Shown: positions 16,901 through 23,207, counted from the first letter of the stretch. The stretch: DNA of 37,103 nt from Oscillospiraceae bacterium (GCA_022800935.1 JAAWRH010000034.1:1-37103); one strand, 5' to 3'. The notes: generated by a model not told the origin, from the letters alone. Numbers and translations: made by a program.

Positions 16901-17208
16901 CTGGCCTTTTGGTCGTCGATATATCGAAAAAGCAGGGCGACGCCATGGCGGCACAGGCCCGCGCCGTTTACGGCCTTACTGCATCCGCACTGATACCAGA
17001 TGGGGCGGCCATCGCCGCTTAGGGCGATGGTGACGCTGTAGGACTGCTGTTCGCTGTCCAGAACATTGGAGGAGAGGACAGTCTGGCCCTCCTGATTGGT
17101 GCCGCGGCGGTAGGAATAGATGCCGCGGGAGTTGTAATCGCGGTATCCGGCGCAATACTCCGGGGGGCTGGAGGCGAGCTGTTTGATGACGGCGGTAGTT
17201 ATGTACAT
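13921..17208 (-). CDS. SWIM/SNF2 family DNA helicase-type ATPase
   Basis: Large Swi2/Snf2 ATPase of 1095 residues that moves along double-stranded DNA or remodels protein-DNA complexes. The N-terminal SWIM zinc motif is visible (Cys74-x-Cys76, Cys86-x-His88 within YQCGCSKAV...LCRHGVAL). A long middle region (about 150-600) typical of bacterial SNF2 proteins comes next. The helicase core has Walker A DDMGLGKT (about 652-660), DEAQ (about 757), LTGTPVENRLSELWSI, and the C-terminal lobe with LLFSQFTSM, LKAGGTGLNL and DRAYRIGQ, all intact. The ATG at 17208 has GAGG 10 nt upstream; a TTG two codons earlier sits too close. Its cellular role is not established; related genes are common in Clostridia. 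Confidence 0.92.
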   Translation of the reverse strand: MYITTAVIKQLASSPPEYCAGYRDYNSRGIYSYRRGTNQEGQTVLSSNVLDSEQQSYSVTIALSGDGRPIWYQCGCSKAVNGAGLCRHGVALLFRYIDDQKASSVRPASQLLKKNGVLKDTDYRRTDYHAIRMLERYQSEEDGQVLANSMQTDDKLSAHLCLSFDLYKRLQLSMTIGQKRQYIVKDLALFCADMEFSRTSSYGKNLKVVHHMDSFLPQYQGIVKFVLDKYKEYQSFYVHGSGIADKRYLPLSPSALDQLFQLYAEIEQPLSLRLEKDAQEKEYIPVTGDPSLEISVRWSPSGFTFSTDSYRIFHGEEHCYLLIHNTIHCCTESFTQRAGEFLDTLARADGYLYIAHKEMPSFCGIVLPAVRDILNFTGDLEKMETFFPDPLEVEFFLDAPSRSRITAKVVYRYGQEEFNPYAAEQPQIQGKRDRRGEFKMKILTQKQFPHIEPDRSRLYLEGSDEELYQFISEGLPALMQNAAAVHVTDRFTGIGILPSSRVSVGVRMENDLLEMEIDAGDFPLEELTEVLSAYRLGQKYYRLTDGRFLQLEGNAFGGLSQLVDGLDLTREQLREHAIRIPQYRALYLDKVLSGQGDVILTRDRYYRNLLRGIKAVEDSEFEVPDSLRHVLRNYQKVGFRWLRTMEQYRFGGILADDMGLGKTLQVIALLLAYREEPQENCLPSLVVCPTSLVYNWESEIRRFAPSLQVLTVTGDTAQRKEEIASIDQFDVAVTSYDLLKRDIPLYEGLSFQYHIIDEAQYIKNHTTQNAKAVKVIQSRQRFALTGTPVENRLSELWSIFDFLMPGFLYSYSRFREKFELPIVKLKDQNALEQLSKLVLPFVLRRMKKEVLKELPSKTETILYATMSGEQRKVYLAYAAQARKQVAEDMTAPGSGNRILFLSMLTRLRQLCCDPSLCLENYEGGGAKEDVCIELIRSAKEGGHKVLLFSQFTSMLSILEKRLEREEIRYFTLKGSTSKENRTKMVNQFNRDDTDVFLISLKAGGTGLNLTAADVVIHYDPWWNLSAQNQATDRAYRIGQKNSVQVYKIIAKDTIEEKICKMQEAKQELAESVIQAGDVDGAIMRMSGEQLMEILE

Positions 17209-17329
17209 TCGCAATGAACCTCACTTGCAGATTTATCTCCTTTTATTTTACCATGAAGCGCGGAAACTGGCAAGGCGCGAAAAAAACACGAAAAACCCAA
17301 GCGGTATCTTGCACTCAGAAAATAGCATA

Positions 17330-17376
17330 TTGACTTTTGCGGTCGCATATGGTAAAATAGTTTTGCGACCGCAAAA
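17330..17376 (+). promoter_or_regulatory. RHH gene promoter embraced by a 13-bp inverted repeat
   Basis: TTGACT (17330-17335), 17-bp spacer, TAAAAT (17353-17358). The arms TTTTGCGGTCGCA (17335-17347) and TGCGACCGCAAAA (17364-17376) are a perfect inverted repeat with a 16-bp centre. The left arm fills the spacer and the right arm covers the start point, a classic autorepression layout for the repressor encoded 11 bp downstream. Confidence 0.8.
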
Positions 17377-17387
17377 GGAGGTGAAGT

Positions 17388-17567
17388 ATGGCCGCTAAAA
17401 AAATAGGGCGTCCTACTGATAGTCCAAAAGACATTGACATCAAAATCCGCTTTGACAAAGAAACCGTGGATAAGCTGGAAATATGCAGTGAGAAAATGCA
17501 GATTACCAGAGCAGAAGTAGTCAGGCGTGGTGTCAGAAAGATGTATGACGACCTTGACAAAAAATGA
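17388..17567 (+). CDS. Ribbon-helix-helix (CopG/Arc-like) repressor
   Basis: A 59-residue protein. The basic N-terminal arm MAAKKIGRPTDSPK is followed by a beta strand DIDIKIRFD, helix KETVDKLEICSEKM, turn QIT and helix RAEVVRRGVRKMYDDL. This is the standard RHH fold, in which paired strands of a dimer enter the DNA major groove. AAAGGAGGTGA gives a strong ribosome binding site 6-7 nt upstream. The promoter carries a perfect 13-bp inverted repeat, so autoregulation is likely. Its 3' end overlaps the terminator of a convergent small RNA. The gene is more A+T-rich than its neighbours and sits with a DUF6809 gene, suggesting a mobile-element remnant. Confidence 0.82.
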   Translation: MAAKKIGRPTDSPKDIDIKIRFDKETVDKLEICSEKMQITRAEVVRRGVRKMYDDLDKK

Positions 17568-17640
17568 GGGAAGCGGCGCTCTACTCACCACAGTAACACA
17601 CCACTTCCCCAGCCGACCATTGCCAAAAGGCAAAAGCGAC
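17557..17640 (-). ncRNA. Small RNA convergent with the RHH gene
   Basis: The promoter at 17647-17675 predicts a start near 17640. The RNA has a first hairpin TTGCC-TTTT-GGCAA and GGTCGGCTGGGG, then a terminator GGGAAGTGG (17609-17601) with CCGCTTCCC (17576-17568) and TCATTTTTT, giving about 84 nt. The stem is perfect (one G-U) only on the minus strand, which fixes its direction. No open frame fits. Its 3' end is antisense to the RHH stop region. Size, tail-to-tail position and 5' pattern (small hairpin, GGTC-A/G-GC) resemble the antitoxin RNA at 141-232. It may be an orphan antitoxin RNA or a regulator of the RHH mRNA. Confidence 0.55.
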
Positions 17641-17646
17641 GTAACT

Positions 17647-17675
17647 ATTATATCATGCGTCAGCTTTCCTTTCAA
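17647..17675 (-). promoter_or_regulatory. Promoter of the small RNA
   Basis: Minus strand: TTGAAA (17670-17675), 17-bp spacer, TATAAT (17647-17652). It is near consensus and has no gene downstream other than the 84-nt RNA. Confidence 0.7.
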
Positions 17676-17715
17676 GCAGTATCGGATAAAAAAGAGAAAG
17701 GAAGGAGGATGTTCT

Positions 17716-18006
17716 ATGAGGGAATCCATGGTGCGGGAAATCTATTATGGCAATCTCAACCCGTGGGAACGAAAGCGTGTATACAATCCCGAACGTATCG
17801 CGCTTAATGATAAAATCGACGGCATAGTAGAGCATTTCAAAAACCTGCTGACACCCGAAGAATACAAGAAGTTTGAGGAAATGCAAGAGTTGGAATCGCA
17901 GGCTGAGGCAGAAGATGAGGTAGACCTTTTTGAATACGCCTTCTGCATGGGCGCATTTCTGATGATTGACATTTTCGGCTGCGATTGGGCAACGGGAAAT
18001 GATTGA
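17716..18006 (+). CDS. DUF6809 family protein
   Basis: A 96-residue acidic, mostly helical protein. MVREIYYGNLNPWERKR is followed by a long helix pair (ALNDKIDGIVEHFKNLLTPE, EYKKFEEMQELESQ) and the hydrophobic end FEYAFCMGAFLMIDIF. This layout (YYGxLxP start, F..G...M.. end) is that of DUF6809, a family of unknown function found mostly in integrative elements of Clostridia. GGAAGGAGGATG lies 5-8 nt before the ATG at 17716; an earlier in-frame start at 17527 would overlap the RHH gene and the small RNA and is rejected. A clear terminator follows. Confidence 0.8.
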   Translation: MRESMVREIYYGNLNPWERKRVYNPERIALNDKIDGIVEHFKNLLTPEEYKKFEEMQELESQAEAEDEVDLFEYAFCMGAFLMIDIFGCDWATGND

Positions 18007-18033
18007 CCGTGCGGGAAAATAAATCACACGCAG

Positions 18034-18065
18034 AGAGAGGATTGCCAAACGGCGGTCCTCTCTTT
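18034..18065 (+). terminator. Terminator of the DUF6809 gene
   Basis: AGAGAGGA...TCCTCTCT stem with inner CC/GG pairs and a following TTT. Confidence 0.7.
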
Positions 18066-18085
18066 CGCCGTTCCGCCGCGGAAAT

Positions 18086-18130
18086 CAAAAAAAGTCCTTC
18101 CCGCCGGCAAACCGCCAGGGCGGGAAGGAC
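18086..18130 (-). terminator. Terminator of the surface-protein gene
   Basis: GTCCTTCCCGCC (18094-18105) with GGCGGGAAGGAC (18119-18130). The minus strand continues with TTTTTTTG. Confidence 0.88.
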
Positions 18131-18143
18131 CGTGAAAGCCGAA

Positions 18144-19292
18144 TTACCGGCGCTTCATAGCAGCAAGGCCAAGGAGCAGGGATGCGGCCGCGGCGGCCAC
18201 AGCGATGCCGGTGGAGGCGCTTGCGCCTGTTTCAGGGTTGTCATTGTCGGAGCCGTTGTTGGTCCCGTTGTTGTTATTGTTGTTATTGTTGTTATTATTG
18301 TTATTGCTGTTGTCGTTGTCTGTTCCGTCGTTGACGTTGTCCTCAATCTCCGCGGAGTTGCCCAAAGTGGAGTCCGTCAGAACGAATTTGCCCATCTCCT
18401 TGGTGGAGAAGGTCACTTCGGAGGTGTCGGAATCGTACTTGGAGTCCATGCGGGTGAGAACGCCGTCGTTGTAGCGGTACACGACGAAGTTGTCGTCGAA
18501 GGAATCCGCCTCCTGGGATACATCAATGCTTACTCTGGCGGTGTAGTCGAACTTGGGGTTGGCAGGGAAGGTGATGAATTTGAACTGATTGTCCTCGAAC
18601 TTGGTCTCAATCTCCGGGATGCCGGAGGAGGTGGAGTAGAGGTTGCGGTCCTTCAGCCCGCCGACGCGGACATTGATGGTCCAGTCGCCGTTGGTGAAGG
18701 AAGCGGCCTTGCCGCTGGTGTAGCTGTTGATTTCGTCAAACTGGTCCTCGGTGATGACAGGGGCGTCGTTGGAGATGAAGATAGGCTCCTCTACCGAGGC
18801 GGAGAACAGCTCGTCGTCAGAGATGGTGGGGTAGCCGACCTTGAAGGCCAGGGTCTTTTCATGGACAACGTCGCCGCTCTTGGTGTTCACCAGACGCACC
18901 TTGTACTCTACATCGGTCTGCTTGGTGGGATAGCCTCCCTTGGGCTTGGCGATGAGGTAGTACTTTCCGCTGGACTTCGCTATTTTAAACGATTCCATGG
19001 AGCTGCGTCCCATCTTGCTTTCCACCAGGAACTTGTTGCCGGTCAGTTGGTCGTCGGTGAAATCGGCTGCGCCGGTATCCACCTTTTCGCCGTCGGACGC
19101 GGTGGTGTACTGTAAACGGAAACGGTATTCTTTGCCGGGCGTAAGGATGCCGCCATTTATGTCTACATCATCGTCTTTTACAAAGGTGATGCTGGAAATG
19201 GCAGGCGCCGACTCTCCCTCAGCAAAGACAGTCATAGCGGTCGTTACCGCCACGGTTGCTGCTGCAAGCAGGATTGCCAACAGTTTTTTCAT
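18144..19292 (-). CDS. Cell-wall-anchored surface protein with Asn-rich stalk
   Basis: A 382-residue exported protein. The signal peptide (MKKLLAILLAAATVAVTTAM, cleavage near VFAEG) is followed by an extracellular region of about 290 residues with beta-rich, Ig-like stretches (SSITFVKDDDVDINGGILTP, FRLQYTTASDG). Next is a low-complexity Asn/Asp/Gly/Thr stalk with one run of 13 Asn. It ends in NPETGAS, a hydrophobic segment and KRR: a sortase motif of the NPxTG type, membrane stretch and basic tail. The extracellular part matches no family I know. CAGGAGGG is the ribosome binding site. The gene has a long structured leader (19322-19491), suggesting RNA-level control. Confidence 0.85.
   Translation of the reverse strand: MKKLLAILLAAATVAVTTAMTVFAEGESAPAISSITFVKDDDVDINGGILTPGKEYRFRLQYTTASDGEKVDTGAADFTDDQLTGNKFLVESKMGRSSMESFKIAKSSGKYYLIAKPKGGYPTKQTDVEYKVRLVNTKSGDVVHEKTLAFKVGYPTISDDELFSASVEEPIFISNDAPVITEDQFDEINSYTSGKAASFTNGDWTINVRVGGLKDRNLYSTSSGIPEIETKFEDNQFKFITFPANPKFDYTARVSIDVSQEADSFDDNFVVYRYNDGVLTRMDSKYDSDTSEVTFSTKEMGKFVLTDSTLGNSAEIEDNVNDGTDNDNSNNNNNNNNNNNNNGTNNGSDNDNPETGASASTGIAVAAAAASLLLGLAAMKRR
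18257..18320 (-). repeat. AAC/AAT microsatellite encoding poly-Asn
   Basis: On the minus strand, mixed AAC and AAT codons spell the Asn-rich stalk. The repeats are short and imperfect. In-frame expansion or contraction would change stalk length; out-of-frame slippage would remove the sortase motif. Confidence 0.7.
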
Positions 19293-19321
19293 ATCGGGTA
19301 AACCCTCCTGATAATGGTTTT

Positions 19322-19430
19322 ATACCTATCCGTGCTCCCTGAGCAGTTGCCGGAAAACGGAGGACCGGAGGTCACGCCGGGCGTGCCTTGGCGGACTGCC
19401 GCACCGGCAATCTGGGCCATGGATAAGTAT
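19322..19430 (-). promoter_or_regulatory. Long structured leader RNA of the surface-protein gene
   Basis: An outer stem ATACTTATCCATG (19430-19418) with CACGGATAGGTAT (19334-19322) has 12 of 13 pairs with one G-U. Nested inside is a 7-bp stem TTGCCGG (19410-19404) with CCGGCAA (19353-19347). The interior holds further hairpins (GCGG-CAGT-CCGC, CACGCC/GGCGTG). The structure ends about 30 nt before the start codon, next to the ribosome binding site. Nested helices around a multi-branch junction are typical of riboswitches or protein-binding leaders. I compared it by eye with c-di-GMP-I, c-di-AMP, cobalamin and TPP consensus patterns and found no convincing match. Confidence 0.5.
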
Positions 19431-19503
19431 GAGCATCAATTCAGCTTCCCGTGCTGTCCCGTCTGCTCATAAGCTAGTATCGGAAGGTTTGCGCTGAATT
19501 ATA
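19429..19503 (-). promoter_or_regulatory. Promoter region of the surface gene with crossed inverted repeats
   Basis: A minus-strand TATAAT lies at 19498-19503, but no good -35 is present. GCTGAATT (19493-19500) and AATTCAGC (19438-19445) are an 8-bp inverted repeat whose outer arm touches the -10. ATGAGCA (19429-19435) and TGCTCAT (19464-19470) are a second, crossed 7-bp pair. If transcribed together they could form a pseudoknot; the first pair may instead be an operator. Confidence 0.35.
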
Positions 19504-19586
19504 ACTGGCTTATTTTTCCAATTTTAATTTTTCTTCAAAGAAATCCCCTTCAAAGGGACAAAACCGCTTTTAGCCAATGAATTGCA

Positions 19587-19641
19587 GATAAAAATCGGGC
19601 CTTCAAAACCATATGGGCAGGTTTTCGGTCCGATTTTTATG
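19587..19641 (-). terminator. Terminator of the nrdDG-dut operon
   Basis: ATAAAAATCGG...CCGATTTTTAT with inner AAAACC/GGTTTT, directly after the dut stop on the minus strand, with flanking T-run. Confidence 0.85.
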
Positions 19642-19655
19642 TCTCTGTTTTTATG

Positions 19656-20177
19656 TCACTTGGCGCTTTTCGCGCTGGTGCTCCCGAATCCGCCGTTGCG
19701 CCGGTCGGAAACGCTGTCGTCCAGGGTGATGCCGAAGGGGAGGAATATCCCCTGCATAAAGCCGGTCCCCGCCTCCAGCTCCAGAGTTTTACCCTGTTTG
19801 GAGTCGTTGGTCAGCTTACAGAAAATGTGGCCCTCGTTGTCCGACTGCCAGTAGTCGCTGTCGATAATCCCCACGGTGTTGTCCAGCTGTAATCGGTACT
19901 TAAAGCCCAGGCCGCTGCGGGGGAAGCAGGCCAGCACCCAGCCCTCCTCCATCCTCACCCGGATGCCGGTGGGAATCTTCACCGTCTGCCCCGGCTGGAT
20001 GGTAAAGGGAGCAGGGGCAAAGAAGTCGTACCCGGCGGAGCCGCTGGTCCCCCGGCGGGGAAGGAGAATACGGGAATAGATTTCCTCCGCCTGACAGGCG
20101 GTTTGATCAAAGGTGTCGGTCCAATCCTTTATAAACTGTTCCGGGCTGACCTTTGCAAAAGAAGCGATACGAAGCAT
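19656..20177 (-). CDS. dut: dUTP diphosphatase (trimeric dUTPase)
   Basis: Hydrolyses dUTP to dUMP and pyrophosphate, keeping uracil out of DNA and feeding dTMP synthesis. 173 residues with the motifs in order: 1 GTSGSAGYDF, 2 PRSGLGFKYR, 3 NTVGIIDSDY with the catalytic Asp, 4 a RIAQ-like AGTGFMQGIF, 5 the Gly-rich RRNGGFGSTS that closes on nucleotide. An N-terminal extension of about 35 residues precedes motif 1. The ATG at 20177 has AAAGGA 7-8 nt upstream; a longer start at 20234 would overlap nrdG. It begins 4 nt after the nrdG stop. This places dUTPase in the same transcript as the ribonucleotide reductase, an apt but not universal pairing. Confidence 0.92.
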   Translation of the reverse strand: MLRIASFAKVSPEQFIKDWTDTFDQTACQAEEIYSRILLPRRGTSGSAGYDFFAPAPFTIQPGQTVKIPTGIRVRMEEGWVLACFPRSGLGFKYRLQLDNTVGIIDSDYWQSDNEGHIFCKLTNDSKQGKTLELEAGTGFMQGIFLPFGITLDDSVSDRRNGGFGSTSAKSAK

Positions 20178-20181
20178 AGCT

Positions 20182-20679
20182 CTATCCTTTCCACAGCACC
20201 GCCGAACCGGCGGCCAACGATTTGGGTACGTCAATAATTCTCTGGTTGCTGCTGCCGCACCAGTGGAGCCGGTTGTCCTTCAGGGCCTCCACAAAGGGGC
20301 CGTCCACCAGCACATCCACTAGGGGGAGCCAGGGAAGCTGCTGAACCGCCGGTTCCTCCCACAGGTACCCGGTGTACAGCCAGATGGTTTTGTCCGGAAA
20401 TCGCCCCTTCAGCGCCTGGCAGAGCCGCCCGATTTCTTCCCGGTTGGACGGATACAAAGGATCGCCGCCGCTGAAGGTGATGCCGGACATATAGTCTCTG
20501 CCCGCCGCCTCCATTAGCTCCTCCCCGGCGGCCCGGTCAAAGGGCAGCCCGCCCTGGGCATCCCAGGTGATGGGGTTGTGGCAGCCGGGACAGCGGTGGC
20601 CGCAGCCAGCTACCCACAGGACCGTCCGCAGGCCGCTGCCGTTTTTCATATCGTCCTTGGTAATGTTGTGGTATCTCAT
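20182..20679 (-). CDS. nrdG: Anaerobic ribonucleotide reductase activating protein
   Basis: Radical SAM enzyme that cleaves S-adenosylmethionine to install the glycyl radical on NrdD. 165 residues with the cluster motif Cys-x3-Cys-x2-Cys in VAGCGHRCPGCHNP, the GGDPL SAM-binding motif (TFSGGDPLYP) and the conserved start MRYHNITKDDM. The ATG at 20679 lies 1 nt beyond the nrdD stop (ATGTGATATG), so translation is coupled. An upstream in-frame start at 20742 lies inside nrdD and is rejected. All three cluster cysteines are present. Co-transcribed with nrdD and dut. Confidence 0.94.
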   Translation of the reverse strand: MRYHNITKDDMKNGSGLRTVLWVAGCGHRCPGCHNPITWDAQGGLPFDRAAGEELMEAAGRDYMSGITFSGGDPLYPSNREEIGRLCQALKGRFPDKTIWLYTGYLWEEPAVQQLPWLPLVDVLVDGPFVEALKDNRLHWCGSSNQRIIDVPKSLAAGSAVLWKG

Positions 20680-20680
20680 A

Positions 20681-22813
20681 TCACATACTTTTCCTCTCCC
20701 GGATTTCCGCCATTTTCGCTGCGTTGAGGCGGGTGTCCCCATGGACCCGGCTGTAGGAAAGATATCCGTTCATCCGGTCGATTTTGGTCAGGTTGCTGCT
20801 GCCGCAGACAGGACAGACGTCCATTTCCAGCTCCTCGTGGCCGCAGTCGTCGCAGTAGGACAGGGAGAGGTTGACCCCCTCGTAAAAGCCCTTTTTCATG
20901 GCCCGGCGGACCAGGGTGCGGATGGCGTCCAGGTTATATTCAATGGGATAGCGGACATACTGTATCTTGCCGCCGTTGGAAAGTCCCCAGAACCGGCCCT
21001 CCAGGTCCTGCTTCTCAATAGGAGTGATGTCCTCGGTCACATGGCAGTGGAAGCTGTTGCTGACATACTCCCGGTCGGAGACGTTTTTGACAACGCCGTA
21101 TTTTTTCCGGAACTGCTGTATCTGAAGGCCGCAGAGGTTCTCCGCCGGAGTGGCGTAAATGGCGTAAAGATTGCCGTCCTCCCGCTTGAACTCCGCGATT
21201 TTTTCGTTGATGTGGGCAAGGGTATCCACCGCGAACTGCCCGTCCTCCACCAGGGATTTGCCGTTGTATAGCTCCTGAAGCTCGTTGAGGGCGGTAAAAC
21301 CGAAGGAGGCGGTGGCGGTCTTCAGCAGGGGCTTAATCTTGTCGTACAGCCCCAGATGTCCGCCGTAGAACCCGCCCTGGCAGTAAGCCAATGGATTGGT
21401 GGAGGCCCGCATCTCCCCCAGGTAGGCGTAGGTGCGGATGTGAAGCTGGCGGATCAGCTCCAGGTAGTAGTCCAGAACCTGGTAGAAGGGTTTTCCCTCC
21501 TCCAGGGATTTGGCGTAGATCATAGGGAGATGGAGGCTTACCGCGCCGATGTTGAAGCGGCCCACAAAGACGGGCTTGTCCGACTCGTCGGCGGGCTCCA
21601 TGCCGCCCCGTTCAAACCAGGGGGACAAAAAGGCCCGGCAACCCATGGGGCTGATGATTCTCCCGTATTTTTTGTACATCTCCGGTACATAGCCTTCCCC
21701 GGTGAGGCTGAGCCAATCCGGATACATGGAGCGGCTGGAGCAGGCAATCCCTGCCTCAAACACGTCCTCCAGCTCCCCGCCGGGGCCGTGGAGGGCCTCG
21801 TCGTACAGGAAAACCACCTTGGGGAACAGAACCGGCTTTTTGTGGCCCTTCTTTCCCTCGCCGCCCCGGCGGACATTCAGCATGGTGATGGCCGCCATTT
21901 TGGCAAAGGGGGTGCGGCCCACGCCGATGGTCATGGTGATGAAGGGATAATCCCCCCGGCTGGAGGCCACGGTGTTGAACTTGTATTCCCAGCCCTGGAA
22001 GCCCTGTTCAAAGTTGACCTGCACATCCTGTATGGCTTCCCGCTCGGCGGCTTCCGGGGAAAGGCCCAGTCCGCGGTAGCGGTCGTAAAATTTCTGGAAG
22101 CTGGCCTGGGCGTAGGGCTCCAGGATTTCGTCCACACAGGGGACGGTAAAGCCGCCGTACTGCTGGCTGGCCGCGCTGAGCACAATGTCCCCGATCACGT
22201 CAAAGGCCACGTCCAGGGTTTTGGGCTCGTTGTACCACAGGTTGCCCATTTCAAAGCCGCCCCTCAGCACCGCCGCCACGTCGAAGAGGCAGCAGTTCAT
22301 GGTGTCCCGCCGGGCGGACATGTCGTGGATATAGATATAACCGTCCCTGCACGCCTGGAGTTCCTCTACGGTGAGGAAAAATTTCTTATACAAGCTCTTG
22401 TTCAGCTCGTTGAGGATCAGGCTGCGCTTGGTGGAAACCAGGGCGCTGTCGGCGTTGGAGTTTTCCTTGTCGCCAATGTACATAATCGACTGGCTCTTCT
22501 GATAAACCTCGTCCAGCATCTGGACAAAATCCTGCTTATAGTTCCGGTAATCCCGGTAGCTTTTGGCCACTTTGGGGTTGACCTGTTCCAGGGCGCCCTC
22601 CACCAGGTTGTGCATGGTGGGGATGGAAACCTCGGTCAATCCCTGTTCCTCGATGCTTCTTTCCACAAAGTTGCAGATTTTTCGCATCTCCTCCGGAGTA
22701 AAGGCAGCCAGTACGCGGGTGGATGATTTATTCACCGCAGTAATAACCTTCTGGATGTTAAACGGCTCCTTTGTGCCGTCCTTTTTGATTACGTATCTTG
22801 ACTCTGTTGTCAT
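20681..22813 (-). CDS. nrdD: Anaerobic ribonucleoside-triphosphate reductase (class III)
   Basis: Glycyl-radical enzyme that makes deoxyribonucleotides without oxygen. 710 residues: an N-terminal ATP-cone (about 5-95, VIKKDGTKEPFNIQKVITAV) for allosteric control, the large barrel, and a C-terminal zinc site (YCDDCG and CPVCGSS). The glycyl-radical loop is RMNGYLSY, with the radical Gly near 683. The MNCCLFDV segment carries conserved Cys. Length is typical. The ribosome binding site is weak (GGCGGG). The promoter holds two NrdR-type boxes. No aerobic reductase appears in the window, consistent with an obligate anaerobe. Confidence 0.95.
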   Translation of the reverse strand: MTTESRYVIKKDGTKEPFNIQKVITAVNKSSTRVLAAFTPEEMRKICNFVERSIEEQGLTEVSIPTMHNLVEGALEQVNPKVAKSYRDYRNYKQDFVQMLDEVYQKSQSIMYIGDKENSNADSALVSTKRSLILNELNKSLYKKFFLTVEELQACRDGYIYIHDMSARRDTMNCCLFDVAAVLRGGFEMGNLWYNEPKTLDVAFDVIGDIVLSAASQQYGGFTVPCVDEILEPYAQASFQKFYDRYRGLGLSPEAAEREAIQDVQVNFEQGFQGWEYKFNTVASSRGDYPFITMTIGVGRTPFAKMAAITMLNVRRGGEGKKGHKKPVLFPKVVFLYDEALHGPGGELEDVFEAGIACSSRSMYPDWLSLTGEGYVPEMYKKYGRIISPMGCRAFLSPWFERGGMEPADESDKPVFVGRFNIGAVSLHLPMIYAKSLEEGKPFYQVLDYYLELIRQLHIRTYAYLGEMRASTNPLAYCQGGFYGGHLGLYDKIKPLLKTATASFGFTALNELQELYNGKSLVEDGQFAVDTLAHINEKIAEFKREDGNLYAIYATPAENLCGLQIQQFRKKYGVVKNVSDREYVSNSFHCHVTEDITPIEKQDLEGRFWGLSNGGKIQYVRYPIEYNLDAIRTLVRRAMKKGFYEGVNLSLSYCDDCGHEELEMDVCPVCGSSNLTKIDRMNGYLSYSRVHGDTRLNAAKMAEIRERKSM

Positions 22814-22920
22814 CTGTCAACCGACCCGCCTTTCTATGGATACAGCGCCCCAATGTGGCGAAAACGCTGAATAAGCGACGGCGTGCCCGACTGTCCCCTG
22901 AAACAGGAGTCTTCATCCAA

Positions 22921-22976
22921 ACACAATCCGTTGTAGCTCTTATATTAATCATACACAATATCTTGTGCGTTGTCAA
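22921..22976 (-). promoter_or_regulatory. nrdD promoter with paired NrdR boxes
   Basis: Minus-strand TTGACA (22971-22976), 17-bp spacer, TATGAT (22948-22953). Two 16-bp NrdR-type boxes lie at 22953-22968 (ACACAATATCTTGTGC) and 22921-22936 (ACACAATCCGTTGTAG). Their starts are 32 bp apart, about three helical turns, the spacing typical of NrdR. One box fills the promoter spacer and the other covers the start region, fitting ATP/dATP-sensing repression by NrdR. Confidence 0.8.
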
Positions 22977-22984
22977 TAAGAAAA

Positions 22985-23014
22985 CCGCGCAAAATCCGAA
23001 AGGATTTTGTGCGG
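22985..23014 (-). terminator. Hairpin upstream of the nrdD promoter
   Basis: CCGCGCAAAATCC-GAAA-GGATTTTGTGCGG, 13-bp stem; the minus strand continues TTTTCTTATT. It separates the DUF5131 gene from nrdD. The stretch 23015-23207 holds only a smaller stem (GATTTCTG/CAGAAATC near 23150-23170) and no gene. Confidence 0.7.
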
Positions 23015-23207
23015 CTATGAGCTGTACAAGGGGAAGTATTTTTTGCCCGCTTTGTCATTATACGGGAAAGAGAGGATGGGGTCAATGGAAAAATCAACTT
23101 AGTTTTTTCGCCCCGAAGCGCCGGAAGGGAAAAAACAGTGTTTTTATCCGATTTCTGAGGATACAGAAATCCATCTTGTGTATTTTTTGTCAATGTTTTA
23201 TCGTATA

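Noticed and set aside
13921-17208. Long plus-strand open frames (for example 15322-17022) opposite the helicase gene
   Set aside because: They mirror a gene with all SNF2 motifs intact, have no domain pattern, and arise from the G+C-rich third positions of the real strand.
18257-18320. Tandem repeats as a CRISPR array
   Set aside because: The repeat is a codon-level AAC/AAT tract inside a gene; no spacer-repeat periodicity exists here or elsewhere in the window.
19322-19500. c-di-GMP-I, c-di-AMP, cobalamin or TPP riboswitch
   Set aside because: Some short strings (GCAAACC, GGGACAG) recall c-di-GMP-I, but the required order and helices are not met. Left as an unassigned structured leader.
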